Shown piece after piece: positions 34,617 to 46,626 of a stretch of 64,000 nt of DNA. Below the pieces are notes generated by a model. The model was given only the letters and a program-made list of their open reading frames with translations. It did no database searches and was not told the DNA's origin. The translations under genes and the position numbers were made by a program. The first letter of the stretch is position 1. Every line of letters starts with the position of its first letter. The DNA is from Episyrphus balteatus (Eukaryota > Arthropoda > Insecta > Diptera > Syrphidae), in contig NC_079135.1 in the NCBI RefSeq assembly GCF_945859705.1, positions 15,378,501 to 15,442,500 on the forward strand. Direction: 5' to 3'.

Positions 34617-36399
34617 GTAAGTCCTTCAACAAGTATTTTTTTTTTTTTTTTGCTGGTACCTACTCGGATAAACAGAGCATCAGCGGGGTTATTATATTTC
34701 GAAGAGTGCCCAGTGTTGGATGTGTATAGAGTTGAGTAAAATAGCTTTTGGGTATTATAAGTCAGTTCATATAATACAAACACGGTTCTGTGTGAGTGTG
34801 TGTGTGTGCGTTTGTGGATAAAATGAGGATTTGTTTGGAAAATCCTTTTTTTTCAGTTTTATTTTTTTTTTTTCATTTTATTTTATTTTTGGTTGACCTG
34901 ATGTTGAGTGGCGTATCCAGAGCATTTAAAAATATGTGATATGGTTTTAAATTTTTAATTGCGGCAGTTTTTTACTCATGTTTGTACAAAATTTCAACAC
35001 AAAAAAAAAGACAACTTTAACGTAAAAAAAAGGTAGATATACCGCATATAACCTACTCTGGTACCTATACTGATCCACGACATATGAGGATAGTATGTCA
35101 ATTTTTTGTTTTATTTTATTTTACTCTCTTATACCTTAAATGTCCTGGATGGATCCCAATTTATCTGTATATCATGAAGATAGCGTGAAATTATATCATA
35201 ACTTACAGTATAAATATTTAAAATTTCATTTTTATTATTAAATTTAGTTTTTTTTTTTTTTTTGTTCATTTTGTTTATTCTTAATTGTGTATGTCATAAA
35301 TGCGCTTATATTTTTAATTGAGTCTATTTAGCCTGAAATGGTTTAAATTTTTTTTTTTCAATGAAAATTTTAAAAATTATAAAGAACTTAATGATTCCAA
35401 GAAATTATTAAAAAAAAATTATGGTTTATTTTGAATTGTTGAAGTTTTTTTTTTTAAATCAAATGAAAGCTTTGGTAAGTTTAAGTTGGATGTAATTATT
35501 TCTCATTAAAAATAAATTAAAATAAAGCCTAAGGTGGGTGGATTCTTAGAACTTTAATTCCACATGGTCCAGCTGGCGAAACTCCCTTGAGCGTTAATAG
35601 CTATATGTCAGCAGTAAAAATAATATTTTAGCATTTGTTGAAAGAAATATGTTAATGGGTTTTTCGTGGAATATTAAATAATCCTTAATTTTTTTTATAA
35701 ATACCTATAAGAATTTTATGCGAAAATTCTAATTTTTTTTTAACAAATCGTCGCCGTAAAGCAAAATTGTTCTAAGTCACAAAAAGCAAATTTTAAAGGG
35801 GACGATTTTTAAGTTTCAAATTGGTTTAAAGCGACAATTTTCTGCTCGTTTGCCTTTCAACTTATGTTTTTTACAAAGTTTGTTCTTTTCTCTTGAATAA
35901 AATAAACAAGTTTACCTCATTAGTAGGTGCATACTATTTTTAAATATTTTTGACGTAATAACGTCTTATAAATCGATGAACCATGGCAGCCACCACAAAA
36001 AAGTGACGCCATTTTCTCCCGTTCCACTCTCGCACTTTCGCAGTGCGGCAAAAAATTTCAATTAAAAATTTAAAAATAAACTATTAGAGGTACTTCAATA
36101 TAATAATTTTAATAATTTTTTTATTATTTTTGTTATTTTTTTCTTCGTTATTAGAGGTACAAAAATCCTCTATAGCTTATTTGAAAGATAATAACCTAAA
36201 GCTTAATCCATATGAAGGATTTTTAAAAATTCCGTCATTTAATTGGGTAAACAGGGGTAAAACGGAAAGATGAAGTTTGGGCTAAAATTTGAACGCAAAG
36301 TTGTAGAGAGTTGATTTTTTTTCTGCTATAGATAGATAAAACTAATTTAAGAACTGCATTTAAGAAAAAATTCTAAAAAAATTTGCAACTAAGCTACAA

Positions 36400-37355
36400 C
36401 GTTTTGTTTGAACGTTGTACACGTATTGGGGATATGAAAAAATGATGATTTTGGGTAGGGGAACTTTTTTTTGACAATTCTAAAGATGCCAGGTGAAAGA
36501 TGAGGGAAAAAAAATTAAGCGTCTGATACGGATTTTTTTCCAACACTCTGCGTTTCGAAATATAAAAGTTTTGAAAAACACCTTGTTTTTTAGGGGTATT
36601 TTTTGATAGTTTTTGATTTTTAGCTTTTTTTTGGAGCGTTCAAAAAATCTCAAACTTATAGGACAGGACATGTAGGTTTTTGCCTTAAATTGGAATCGTT
36701 TAGTGAGTTTTTACTGAATAACGGAAGAAACCGTTTTTAACCAATTTTCATCGTTTTTTATTTTTATCTTTTTTTCTTTAATAGATACAGGAATAAAATA
36801 TACAGAGTAATGATAGACCATGAACACGACTATTGTGTGCAAAGTTTCAATCATTTTCATAAACACAATTTTGAGATAACGGTTAAATAAAATTTTAGAA
36901 TTCAACGGGTTATAACTTTTGACCAAGAGCAGATAGAAATTTTATTAAACTATTACGAGCATTCTGATACAATTACCTTTCATTTGGTATATCACACATA
37001 ACGGTAGACTAACTACAAGCTACAAAATGTTAAATCAAGAAACTTGCGAAAAACCTCAAACTACCAGTAAAGATCTGTTGCCCCCCGAACAGCCACCAGT
37101 GTGGGAAGTACCGTAATCTCAGTCTGGAAATTCCACATGGTTGACCTTAAAAAATTCTAACTTCTCTTGTAGGCATATTTTAAATGAGATTGATACTTCA
37201 TATGAAAGGTGAAATAATAAGCTTTCACATTGAATACAATTTTTTATAGGTTGTCAAACAAAAAAATTGATTCCATATCTTTTTTTATGAAATTTGATCG
37301 AGTTCAAATAATTCTAGCTCTTTTTGTAGATGTCTCATATAGACCTGATCGATAT
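36400..37355 (+). repeat. Interspersed repeat copy B
   Basis: It matches 60110-60830 in direct orientation with an extra ~300-bp block (about 36690-36990) absent there. Landmarks: ATGATGATTTTGGGTA, GCGTCTGATACGGA, CACTCTGCGTTTCGAAAT, GTACCGTAATCTCAGTCTGG. The 37.0-37.3 kb part also matches copy A at 10.3-11.0 kb. Confidence 0.75.
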
Positions 37356-37357
37356 AC

Positions 37358-38341
37358 AGGGTGTCCCAAAAGTAATGGATCAAACAAAGTATGCTGATAG
37401 GGGTTCTTAAGGGCTCTCAGAATTTGGTAACTTGTTCATCCCAAATCCTTACGGTTTTCGATTTAATGCAATTCTTGTGAAATTTCGAAAAATCCCTACT
37501 TTGCAACAGTATTTTGCTTCCTCCGCTCATAATTGATTTTTGTTTTTTACAATTCTTTCACTAAAACACTGGCAAATAATAAGAAATAATTATTTAATCA
37601 AAATATTTTGTATTTCATACGCCATTTTGCTGCAAATTAATTAACAGTTCCATGTTTTATAAAAACTCAATTTCTTAATTTTTTTCAGAGCAACACCCTG
37701 AAAAAAATTTGTATGGTGTGACACAGGTTAATTATTTTAAAAACTTACCGCGTTATTGCACTTTTCAAAAATGTATACAAGTTTCCAAACTTGAAGTAAG
37801 AACGAAAGATATTACAATTTGAATGCAACAAAACAGGTCTTTTCAGAGAAAAATAACAAAGAAAAATAAAAACATTTCTTCGACTGTTGTTTGTTTATTT
37901 CTTTTTGAATAAAAGTCTCGATTTTTGTTTGTTATTTTGCTCTGAAAACCCCTGTTTTTTTGCATTAAAATTGTAATATCTTTCGTTCTAATTTTAACTT
38001 TGGAAATTTGTATACATTTTTAAAAAACTGCAATAACACGGGAAGTTTTTAAAATAATAAACCAGTATCGCACCATACAATTTTTTTCGGGATGTTCCTC
38101 TGAAATAAAAGTAAGAAATTGAGTTTTTATAAAACATGGAACTGTTAATTAATTTGCAGCAAAATGGCGTATGAAATACAAAATATTTTGATTAAATAAT
38201 TATTTCTTATTATTTGGCAGTGTTTTAGTGAAAGAATTGTAAAAAACAAAAATCAATTATGAGCGGAGGAAGCAAAATACTGTGCAAAGTCGGGATTTTT
38301 CGAAATTTCACAAAAACTGCTTTAAATGGAAAACCGTAGGC
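37358..38341. mobile_element. Palindromic element with CAGGGTGTCCCA end, right end lost
   Basis: The left end is TA|CAGGGTGTCCCAAAAGT at about 37356-37374. From about 37445 to 38341 the sequence is a large palindrome centred near 37890 (landmarks on both strands: GCGGAGGAAGC, AGTTCCATGTTTTATAAA, AATATCTTTCGTTC). The outer ~90 bp of the right arm is missing or replaced after GAAAACCGTAGG. The copy of the surrounding repeat at 60.8 kb reads through the left insertion point at TA. Confidence 0.7.
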
Positions 38342-41189
38342 GTAAGCATTTTCAAAAATATTGCTATTAAAACGATATCTTACACACTTTTTTTCGTTTA
38401 AATAATCGTTTGAAATATATTTGAGGTCCAAGGTTTCAGAAAATCTTTAAAAATTCGTTTTTAGTTATCAATTTTGTAACAAATTGAAAATCAAAATCAA
38501 GCGGGCAAGACATATTCTTGTAGGAAACAGATTGCTTAACAAAAAAGGTCTTATAATCTTTTTCTATTAATCGAACCATTTGAAAGATATTCAAGGTCAA
38601 AGTTAAAAAAAAATAACTTCAATTTTAACTTTTCAAAATTTTCTAATTCATTGAAAAGTCATTATTATCAAATAAACAAGATGTATTCTTGTAGGGGCTT
38701 ATACGTTATACAAAAAAGTACTCAGCACCAAATTGATTGCTTTAACCATTTAGAAGATATTCGTATCCAAATCAAAATTCATATAACTGTTTATAGAAAA
38801 ACTATAATTGAAATCAGTGAGTATTAGGATTTGGTACGAATATCTTCTAAACGAAATTAATCAAACGAAATTTAGAACAAAACCCAATTTTAAATATTTT
38901 TTCCACTTCGAAGTTAGCATAGAGTCTTCGGATGTTTGAATTATTTAAAAATTTATTTCAAAAAAGTAAGATTCTGAAAAATTAATAAAAAAAAGTTTCA
39001 AGCCCAATTTTAGAACAAATCGTCAAGCACAACCCAAGACATCTGAAAACTTACTAGGTATTTATTTTGCTCATCTCAACTTCTACTTATTAAGCTTTCA
39101 TTTGATTTTACGAAAAATTTAAACTTTATAACTTCAACTTAAAATTGTATAAATCATGAAAATACTTAATATCGAAACACTGTTTCTTTTTTATATGAAA
39201 CTAAAACTTGAAAAAAAAAAAAAAAATTAAACACATATTTTAAAAAGGATTTGTGAATTTGTTTTTATTCAAGTCACTGAACTATCCATAATCCATATAT
39301 TCTTTTCATCAAAGGTATTAAAAAAATAAGAAAACAAAAAAAAAACTCTTATCTTTTACACAAGAAAATTGCATGTTAAAAATAAAATAGATAAAAGAAA
39401 TAAATAAAAAATAAATTATCCTCGAAGATGAATATTTATTTTTTTTTACCATTCATTATTTTTTTTTTTTGTTCTTGTATATAAATTATATCCTTTCCAG
39501 TTGATGAGTTTTTTGCCCTTTTTTTTTATAAAATAAAATGAAAAGTGTTATCCTTCCGAACCACTTATAATAAGGATCAGTTAAGAAAAAAAAAATATGT
39601 AAAAAAAGGAGGATGAAAGGGCTTCATCAACAAAGTAAAAAAAAATATATAAATTTCTTTTTAAAAACAAAATAAAAGAAAGTAAAGATAAATAATAATA
39701 ATGTAATACCAAGGCAACAAAAAAAAAAAAGGATTCATTTGAAGAAAACACGAGTATAAGAAAAATTATGATCCTTGACTAAATTATTCTGTAGAATATT
39801 ATATTTTTGGACCAAAAACAACCATATTGGTGTGTTCTGCATAGTTTATTCTTTTTTATAACACAGAAGAAGAAGAACTCACGTTACAATGACATGTTCG
39901 ACTTGTATCTTATTATAAGCTTAGTAAAAGAAAAAAATACTATAAACTCTGAAAGTCCTTAAAATACGGAAAAACATAAAAACTAACAAAAAAAAAAAAA
40001 AAAGAGAGGAAAGAGAACAAGTGTGTTCTGGTATGTTGGATTTAACATTGGATTGTGAATGTTGGTATAGTTTATATGAGGAGAGGGGAGATGGGGGAAA
40101 ACCTATATATGAAAGGATGTTGGCTGGTTGATGGGGCTTGAAACAGGACTCTCAAGGGAACACCAACTGGGGAAACTATGCAATAAGGAACAGAATTAAA
40201 TAAACTGTCCGCCTGCAGATGGAGAATTATGTGTGTGCGAGGCGAGGCGGGATCCCCCCCCCTCCCCCCTCAGCTATGGTTATTTATGGGTGCCATTCTT
40301 AATTCTGAACATGGAACTTATTCTGCTTTTATACTCGCAAGTCGCTTTCACTACTGAGCTTCTTTTTTTTTTTTTTGAATGAAATTTCTTCTTTTCGATG
40401 AAATAAAATATCATCGCATAGCATGGACGAGCCTTGAGAATATTGTCTGGGATAGAGTTGGTAGTTGTTGCCGTATACCACTTTATAGAGAGTGAAAGAG
40501 GTTTTGTGAAGTGAATAATTAAGGAAAATGGAGGAGAATCAATGGTAAAGTGGTATTTATGCATTTCTTATGTTCCAGGATGATGTGAAAGAAAGAGAAA
40601 AAAATAAAAATGTAAGTAAGACTCTTGTATGTACAGGGAAGAAGAGAGGGTATTTACATAGCTTACCTTCATTTTTTTTTTTTTTCAAGGAAGATATTTG
40701 CTAAGAATTTAGAACCGCAGGAAGCTATTATTGTTATTCATCCGTCGTTCTGTCAGAGACGGAAGAATTTGAGATATTTTCTTTTTTTTTATTTGTGGAC
40801 TTTAAAGTTAAAAGATAGTTTCTCTGGTGGATGCATGATGATAGTTTATGAATTTAAAGAATGAAGAAATTTAATAAAGAACATTTTTTATCGTTTATGC
40901 TTTAAGAAAAGGTTTCTTGTTAACAAGTATCAGGTTGATTCAACCTGTTTAGATTATTTTTTTATTTTGTATGAGTGACCCAAATGTTGACAACCCCAGC
41001 AACGAAAATTGAAGAGCGAATTTCGAAAAGTGATTAGCAAGAAATACCTGAAATTTCTTATTCGATTGTGAACTGAGCTTTTCTAGTCAAAAATGAGACT
41101 TTTAAATAAACAAATACTAAAACTGCTAAGAGAGCAACCCGTAAAACACGTTCAAAAAAGAATTGGAAAGTATAATTTGGTCAAATTTT

Positions 41190-41560
41190 ATGAACCGAGA
41201 TCCTGAAAAAAACCCAAAATCCCGAAAGTCCAGAACCCCAAAAATCTAAAATCACTTTGGCTAAACCTGGAAATATTACACAATTGGTTTGGGGTCAACA
41301 TCCTAAAAACCATAATCCCGAAAACCTAAAATGCCGAAAATCCGGAAACCCCGAAATCCAAAAAATCTTAAATCAGTAAATCAAATCCAAAATTCAGTAG
41401 GTAACCCCAAAATGAGAAATTTACTCAAATTTTTCAATCTTTATAATTTTTTTTGGAATTCGGTATTCTGGGTTTTCGAGATTTTGGGTTTTCTAGATTT
41501 TTGGGATTTTGGATTTTCTGGATTTTGAGCATTCGAGATTTAAATTTTTCTGTATTTTTG
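41190..41560. repeat. Degenerate CCGAAAATCC-type tandem repeat with inverted halves
   Basis: About 41200-41420 is a loose tandem repeat of CCCGAAAATCC/CCCAAAATC-type units. From about 41455 to 41560 the same units recur on the other strand (GGGTTTTCGAGATTTT...). The two halves could fold back. Open frames here on both strands are by-products of the repeat. Confidence 0.55.
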
Positions 41561-41753
41561 AAAGTTTCTGTTTTTCGGAATTCAGAAAGAGGAGATACTT
41601 TGTTTGTTGAGTCTGATATCAGAACTGGATTGTTAGCGGCACGCTTCTTCTTAGCAATTTGTCTATTTTTTACAATGTACAAAAACTCATTTATGTACTT
41701 ATATAGGTACATAGTTACAATATTTGTTGAAACAGCTTCCTGGTATGTTTTCG

Positions 41754-44285
41754 GCAAGACTAAGGAAGATCCTCTCCAAAACAATCACTCCTATAGGCTC
41801 CCTAAAAGGGCCTGATAACCAATGGACTGAATCTTGTCAAGACAGCTTAAAACTCCTGGTGCAAGCTCACTTCCCAGGTAGTAACTCTGAATTGGAAAAT
41901 GTTTCCACAAACTCTTTGCACTCATTTTGTGAAATTCCTAGAGAAATTATTACGAAAGAAAAGTTGATCTGGGCCATCAACTCCTTCTCTCCTTATAAAT
42001 CTCCAGGCCTGGACGGCGTCTTCCCCTTGATGCTGCAAAAAAGTAGTGAATTCATTATTCCATACCTGATCTCAATATTCCAAAATAGCCTACAACTGGG
42101 ATATGTCCCTAAAACATGGCGTGAAGTCAAAGTTGTCTTTATACCTAAAGCTGGTAAATCCAGTTACACAGAACCAAAAGATTTCAGACCTATCAGTCTA
42201 ACTTCTTTTACACTCAAAACTCTTGAAAGATTAATCGATATACATATCCGCAGTTATTTAAGACCGGAGACTATATCACCCTTTCAGCATGCATACACAA
42301 AAGGTAGAAGTGTAGAAACAGCCTTACATTGTGCAGTCAGAACAATAGAAAAGTCACTTGTGGTTAAAGAATATACCCTCGCAGCATTTCTAGACATAGA
42401 AGGAGCATTCAATAATGTTCATAATAGTGCAATTGAAAAAGCACTCACTGATCTTAAAATAGAAGACACGGTCATAAAATGGATCGTGTGCATGTTGAAA
42501 AACAGACAAATAAATAGTGAATTAGGTGGGTCACATATAAAAATGTACGCATCTAGAGGAACTCCGCAAGGCGGTATTTTATCACCTCTTCTTTGGATTT
42601 TGGTGATGAATGAGATTCTCATCAAACTGAATAACAGCGGTGTCAAGGTTATAGCCTACGCAGACGATCTAGCTCTTCTAGCGACAGGTAAATACCTAAC
42701 CACTGTAAGCGAACAATTAGAAAGCGCATTATCTAAGGTCAGTAACTGGACCAGGAGATGCGGTCTTAAAGTAAACCCCCTTAAAACAGAAATGGTACTT
42801 TTCACAAACAGAAGGAAAATTCCTCCTTTTGCAGTGCCAAAAATTGATGGCACCCCACTTAAGATTTCGGATAAAGCGAAATATCTCGGAGTGATCTTGG
42901 ATAAGAAACTTAACTGGGGTCCAAACATTCAAGAAAGATATAAGAAAGCCACGTTTGCACTTTACTCATGCAATCGAATTCTTGGCAGAAACTGGGGACC
43001 AAATCCTAAAATAATCATGTGGATGTATACCGCCATTGTCAGACCCATTCTGACTTATGGCAGCTTAGTCTGGTGGCAAGCTCTGGAGAAATCCACGAAC
43101 TTGAAGACCCTAACCAAAGTACAGAGAACAGCATGCATTAGCACTACGGGGGTGATGAGGTCCACTCCAACCGCAGGGCTGGAAGCAATCCTTAATCTCA
43201 CTCCCTTAGATCTATTTGTACAAGAATTAGCAGCAAACAGCGCCCTACGACTCAGTCAAACCAACATTTGGAATACTAGTCAAAACGGCCACACTACGAT
43301 CCTTTCTAACTACGTTGGCAACAACGTAAGTACAGATTACATGACCCCTTACTTAGACTTCAACAAGTCTTTTAATGTCAGTTTCCCAAACAGACAAGAT
43401 TGGGAAAACAGTGTACCTTTCTCAAATGAGTCGACTATCGCCATCTTTACTGATGGTTCGAAAATGAATACTGGGGTTGGTGCAGGTTTTTACTCAGAAA
43501 ACCTTAACCTTGCCAGTTCTTTCAGGCTCCCCGATCACAGCAGTGTCTTCCAAGCCGAGATATTGGCAGTGAAAAATGCTGCTAAACAAATATCCATGAT
43601 GGCGATATCACCTGCTGACATCACCTTTTTCATTGATAGCCAAGCGGCAATAAAAGCGATTTCTGCCACCTTAATCAAGTCAAAGCTTGTTTCTTGCTGT
43701 CGCGAAGAGCTTAGGGTTCTTGGTATGCAGCATAATGTAAGACTCTGCTGGGTTCCCGGCCACAGTGATGTGTTCGGCAGCGAAAAAGCGGATGAGCTTG
43801 CAAGGGAGGGCTCAGTTCTTGATCCCTCTCTCATAGACCATAACATCAGAATCCCACAATGTGAAATAAAACGAAATATTGTCAACAATATTTCACAAAA
43901 AACAAATGAAAGATGGAACCTCCTAGAATCCTGCGGTCACACCAGGAAACTATGGCCGAACTTCGACGAGAAAAAATCAAACAAGATCTTACTACTTAGT
44001 AAACCTTCCTTAAGATCCCTAATAGGCATCTTAACGGGACATAACCTACTAGGATACCACAAAAAGAAAATGGGGCTTAGTACGGATGATCTATGCAGAG
44101 GCTGCGGTAATGAGGACGAACAGGAAAACACTGTTCACTTCCTCTGTCACTGCCCAGCACTCTGTCGCACTAGGAAAAAATTCTTAGGAAACTACTTCTT
44201 TAATGAATTAGAAGAACTTTCGGAACTTTCAGGCAATAGCCTACTGAACTTTGTAAAGTCCTCCAAATGGCTCGAACAACCATAG
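41754..44285 (+). CDS. Truncated ORF2: reverse transcriptase and RNase H, open frame
   Basis: 843 codons open from the truncation point to TAG at 44283-44285, with no internal stop or frameshift. Order of domains: a linker after the endonuclease (RLRKIL, WTESCQDSL); RT with FIPKAGK, FRPISL, FLDIEGAFNNV (about 42389), SRGTPQGGILSPLLW and AYADD (about 42654); RNase H with FTDGSK (about 43449), FQAEIL, IDSQAA and PGHSD...KADELA; then CRGC...H...C (44094-44155) near the C terminus. All catalytic acids are present. There is no start codon at the truncation point and no endonuclease, so it cannot mobilise itself unless expressed from a flanking promoter. Confidence 0.88.
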   Translation, partial: ARLRKILSKTITPIGSLKGPDNQWTESCQDSLKLLVQAHFPGSNSELENVSTNSLHSFCEIPREIITKEKLIWAINSFSPYKSPGLDGVFPLMLQKSSEFIIPYLISIFQNSLQLGYVPKTWREVKVVFIPKAGKSSYTEPKDFRPISLTSFTLKTLERLIDIHIRSYLRPETISPFQHAYTKGRSVETALHCAVRTIEKSLVVKEYTLAAFLDIEGAFNNVHNSAIEKALTDLKIEDTVIKWIVCMLKNRQINSELGGSHIKMYASRGTPQGGILSPLLWILVMNEILIKLNNSGVKVIAYADDLALLATGKYLTTVSEQLESALSKVSNWTRRCGLKVNPLKTEMVLFTNRRKIPPFAVPKIDGTPLKISDKAKYLGVILDKKLNWGPNIQERYKKATFALYSCNRILGRNWGPNPKIIMWMYTAIVRPILTYGSLVWWQALEKSTNLKTLTKVQRTACISTTGVMRSTPTAGLEAILNLTPLDLFVQELAANSALRLSQTNIWNTSQNGHTTILSNYVGNNVSTDYMTPYLDFNKSFNVSFPNRQDWENSVPFSNESTIAIFTDGSKMNTGVGAGFYSENLNLASSFRLPDHSSVFQAEILAVKNAAKQISMMAISPADITFFIDSQAAIKAISATLIKSKLVSCCREELRVLGMQHNVRLCWVPGHSDVFGSEKADELAREGSVLDPSLIDHNIRIPQCEIKRNIVNNISQKTNERWNLLESCGHTRKLWPNFDEKKSNKILLLSKPSLRSLIGILTGHNLLGYHKKKMGLSTDDLCRGCGNEDEQENTVHFLCHCPALCRTRKKFLGNYFFNELEELSELSGNSLLNFVKSSKWLEQP

Positions 44286-44328
44286 CATTCATAGGTTATC
44301 ACTTTTTCATGAAGTTACAATACTTCAG

Positions 44329-44412
44329 GGTATCACAAGGGATCTACATTGATCTAAGTGTGACGGTAACAAGATCAACTGTCAGCCCATTTAACCTAAC
44401 CTAACCCTAACC
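44329..44412 (+). other. Retrotransposon copy 2 3' UTR: two hairpins and (TAACC)n tail
   Basis: Shares GGTATCACAA and CTAAGTGTG with copy 1. Hairpin 1 pairs GATC (44341-44344) with GATC (44351-44354). Hairpin 2 pairs TGACGG (44361-44366) with CTGTCA (44379-44384, one G-T pair). The tail AACCTAACCTAACCCTAACC ends at 44412. Confidence 0.7.
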
Positions 44413-45343
44413 ATGTTTTAAGTACAGTCTACACTTCTACAGATAAGAAATTTTATCGAAAAAGTTGTCAATATTTCACACTAAGTTTTACATGGTTGTA
44501 TTGAGTACACGTACAACGCACTCAATATAGAACTCATATGAACATTATTTTGATTCCTAAATTATAAACTTACAGGCTTATTTATTAGATTTTTGTCTAC
44601 TTATACACTGCATAACTTTTTTCAAATTGTTGGAAATATGCTTAATTTAATAAAAATAATAATCACATTATTCGCGGGAAAGGCAATTTACTCTTGTGTA
44701 TAAGTTTGACAGCTTAAAGACAACAATAAACAAGGGTTTTGATCACGTTTTCCAAATTTAAACAGTTGTATAAAGTTATACAAACTTTATAAATAAGGGG
44801 GTTAATTTATAATTCTTGTGATCATAAGTGTTATCAATGAAAAATTAGAATCCACAACAATTTATGCTATACTGAGGGAAAAACAAATGCACTGAAAAGA
44901 GCGTTATGTAGGTACTCAGTACAGTAGGACTTAATGTACACACTAGGTACTATGAAAAAACTATTTATAGGTTTTTTTTTTGTGCACAGGCTGCCTGAAC
45001 TATTTTTGTTAAAGTAAATATGGACACTGTGTCAAGCCAAATTATATTGTGTACTTAGTACAATATTTCATGATCAAAAAAATTAAATTTAGTGAATAGA
45101 TACAAAAAATTACATTCAGTACATAACATAATATATAAAGTATGGAAATGATCTTAGCTTTTTTGTCTACTATAGAAATAAAATATGTTGTTCAATGTGT
45201 ATCTACTTATGTGCTTTCTTGGTACATATCCATTAAATACAGTACAATAAAGAGTCTATTTTAAAGAAACACTCATCAAAGATCACTTATTTTCGCTATA
45301 GACATGATTTAACGTTATGAATTCATACTTAATTTATTCATAG

Positions 45344-46626
45344 TAGTGAGGCGGCTTAGCATCTAAATCGTGCACTTTGTGATAAAAGCATGAAATTTAT
45401 ATCATGGGTATTACTCAATATTAGAGTTATTTTGAGATATTGGGCCACTTTGTATTCCATCCAGGAGCGTAGATACAAGAGATTTTCTGTGTTGCACCCG
45501 CATTGTTGCATATCATAGTATAGCTGATAAAACATTTTTATTAATATAATACATGATTTCGAGGTAATTTTTAACGCCCGATCGAATAAAACCAATAGCA
45601 ATATGCCTGGACCGTCATGTAAAAAGTTATTGCACTTTTTATAAATTGTCTTTTACTCAAACAGCAAGATTCAGAATATTACCAAGTACTCCTTGAAAAA
45701 AAGTGGTAGGTTGATAAAATTTAGTGTGGACTTTTCTAATACCATAGAAAAAAATAATAAAATATGTCCATCAAAAAATTTCAGGTCAAAGGGTGTTTTT
45801 TTTTAGCGAGAAAGAACACTTTTGAAAGGCCCAATATCTTAAAATGAGGGTTACATATTGTACTAACAATCCTATTAATTTGATCCTTTTATCACAAACT
45901 GCACAATTATTTTTCATACTTTTACTTTTGCACCTCACTCCTTCAAAACATTAATTTGTATGAAAATTCAATAAAAAATAAAAGCAAGCAATTTAAGTTT
46001 TGCATGAAAATTCAATGTTCCATGGTAAATATAATTCATTTTTTGATTATTTTTGATTCTCATACGATGTATAAAATATATATGCGGTTCAAAAAAATTC
46101 ATAAATTTTCCATGTGTTGCAATGGTACCATTTCAAAAGTGTTCTTTCTCGCTAAAAAAAAAAAACACCCTTTGACCTGAAATTTTTTGATGAACATATT
46201 TTATTATTTTTTTCTATGGTATATGAAACGTCCACACGAAATTTTATCAACCTACCACTTTTTTTCAAGGAGTACTTGATAATATTTTGACTCTTGCTCT
46301 TTGAGTAAAAGACAATTCATAAAGAGTCCAATAACTTTTTACATGATGGTCGAGACATTTTGGTATTGATTTTATTCGATCGGGCGTTAGAAAATACCTC
46401 GAAATCATGTATCATATTAATACAATATTTCATTGCCTATACTACGATATGCAACAAATCGAGTGCAACACAGAAAAAGTCTTGTATCTACCCTTCCGAA
46501 TGGAATACAATGTGGCCCAATATCTCAAAATAACTCTTAAATTGAGTACTACCAACGATGTTAATTTCATGCTTTTATCACAAAGTGCACGATTGAACTC
46601 TTTTTTAATGCTGAGCCGCCTCACTA
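45344..46626. mobile_element. 1283-bp palindromic element with TAGTGAGGCGGCT ends
   Basis: Ends TAGTGAGGCGGCT and its complement (one mismatch just inside) enclose arms of roughly 500 bp. Landmarks on opposite strands: GCACTTTGTGATAAAAGCATG, CCCAATATCTCAAAATAA, CGATCGGGCGTT, ACACCCTTTGACCTGAAATT. A shorter AT-rich centre lies between. TA at both ends fits a TA target duplication. The open frames in the two arms are partial mirror images and are not genes. Confidence 0.8.

Larger units (their letters stand above)
41752..44412 (+). mobile_element. LOA/R1-like non-LTR retrotransposon, copy 2 (5'-truncated)
   Basis: 2661 bp flanked by a perfect 7-bp direct repeat ATGTTTT (41745-41751 and 44413-44419). 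It lacks ORF1 and nearly all of the endonuclease, the usual result of incomplete target-primed reverse transcription. It ends in (TAACC)n. The protein is clearly related to copy 1 but diverged, so it is a different subfamily. Confidence 0.88.

Noticed and set aside
35540..35600. Short minus-strand stretch reading GVSPAGPCGIK, a possible collagen exon
   Set aside because: No acceptable donor (GTTCTA) and a weak acceptor; Gly spacing is not a clean Gly-X-Y.
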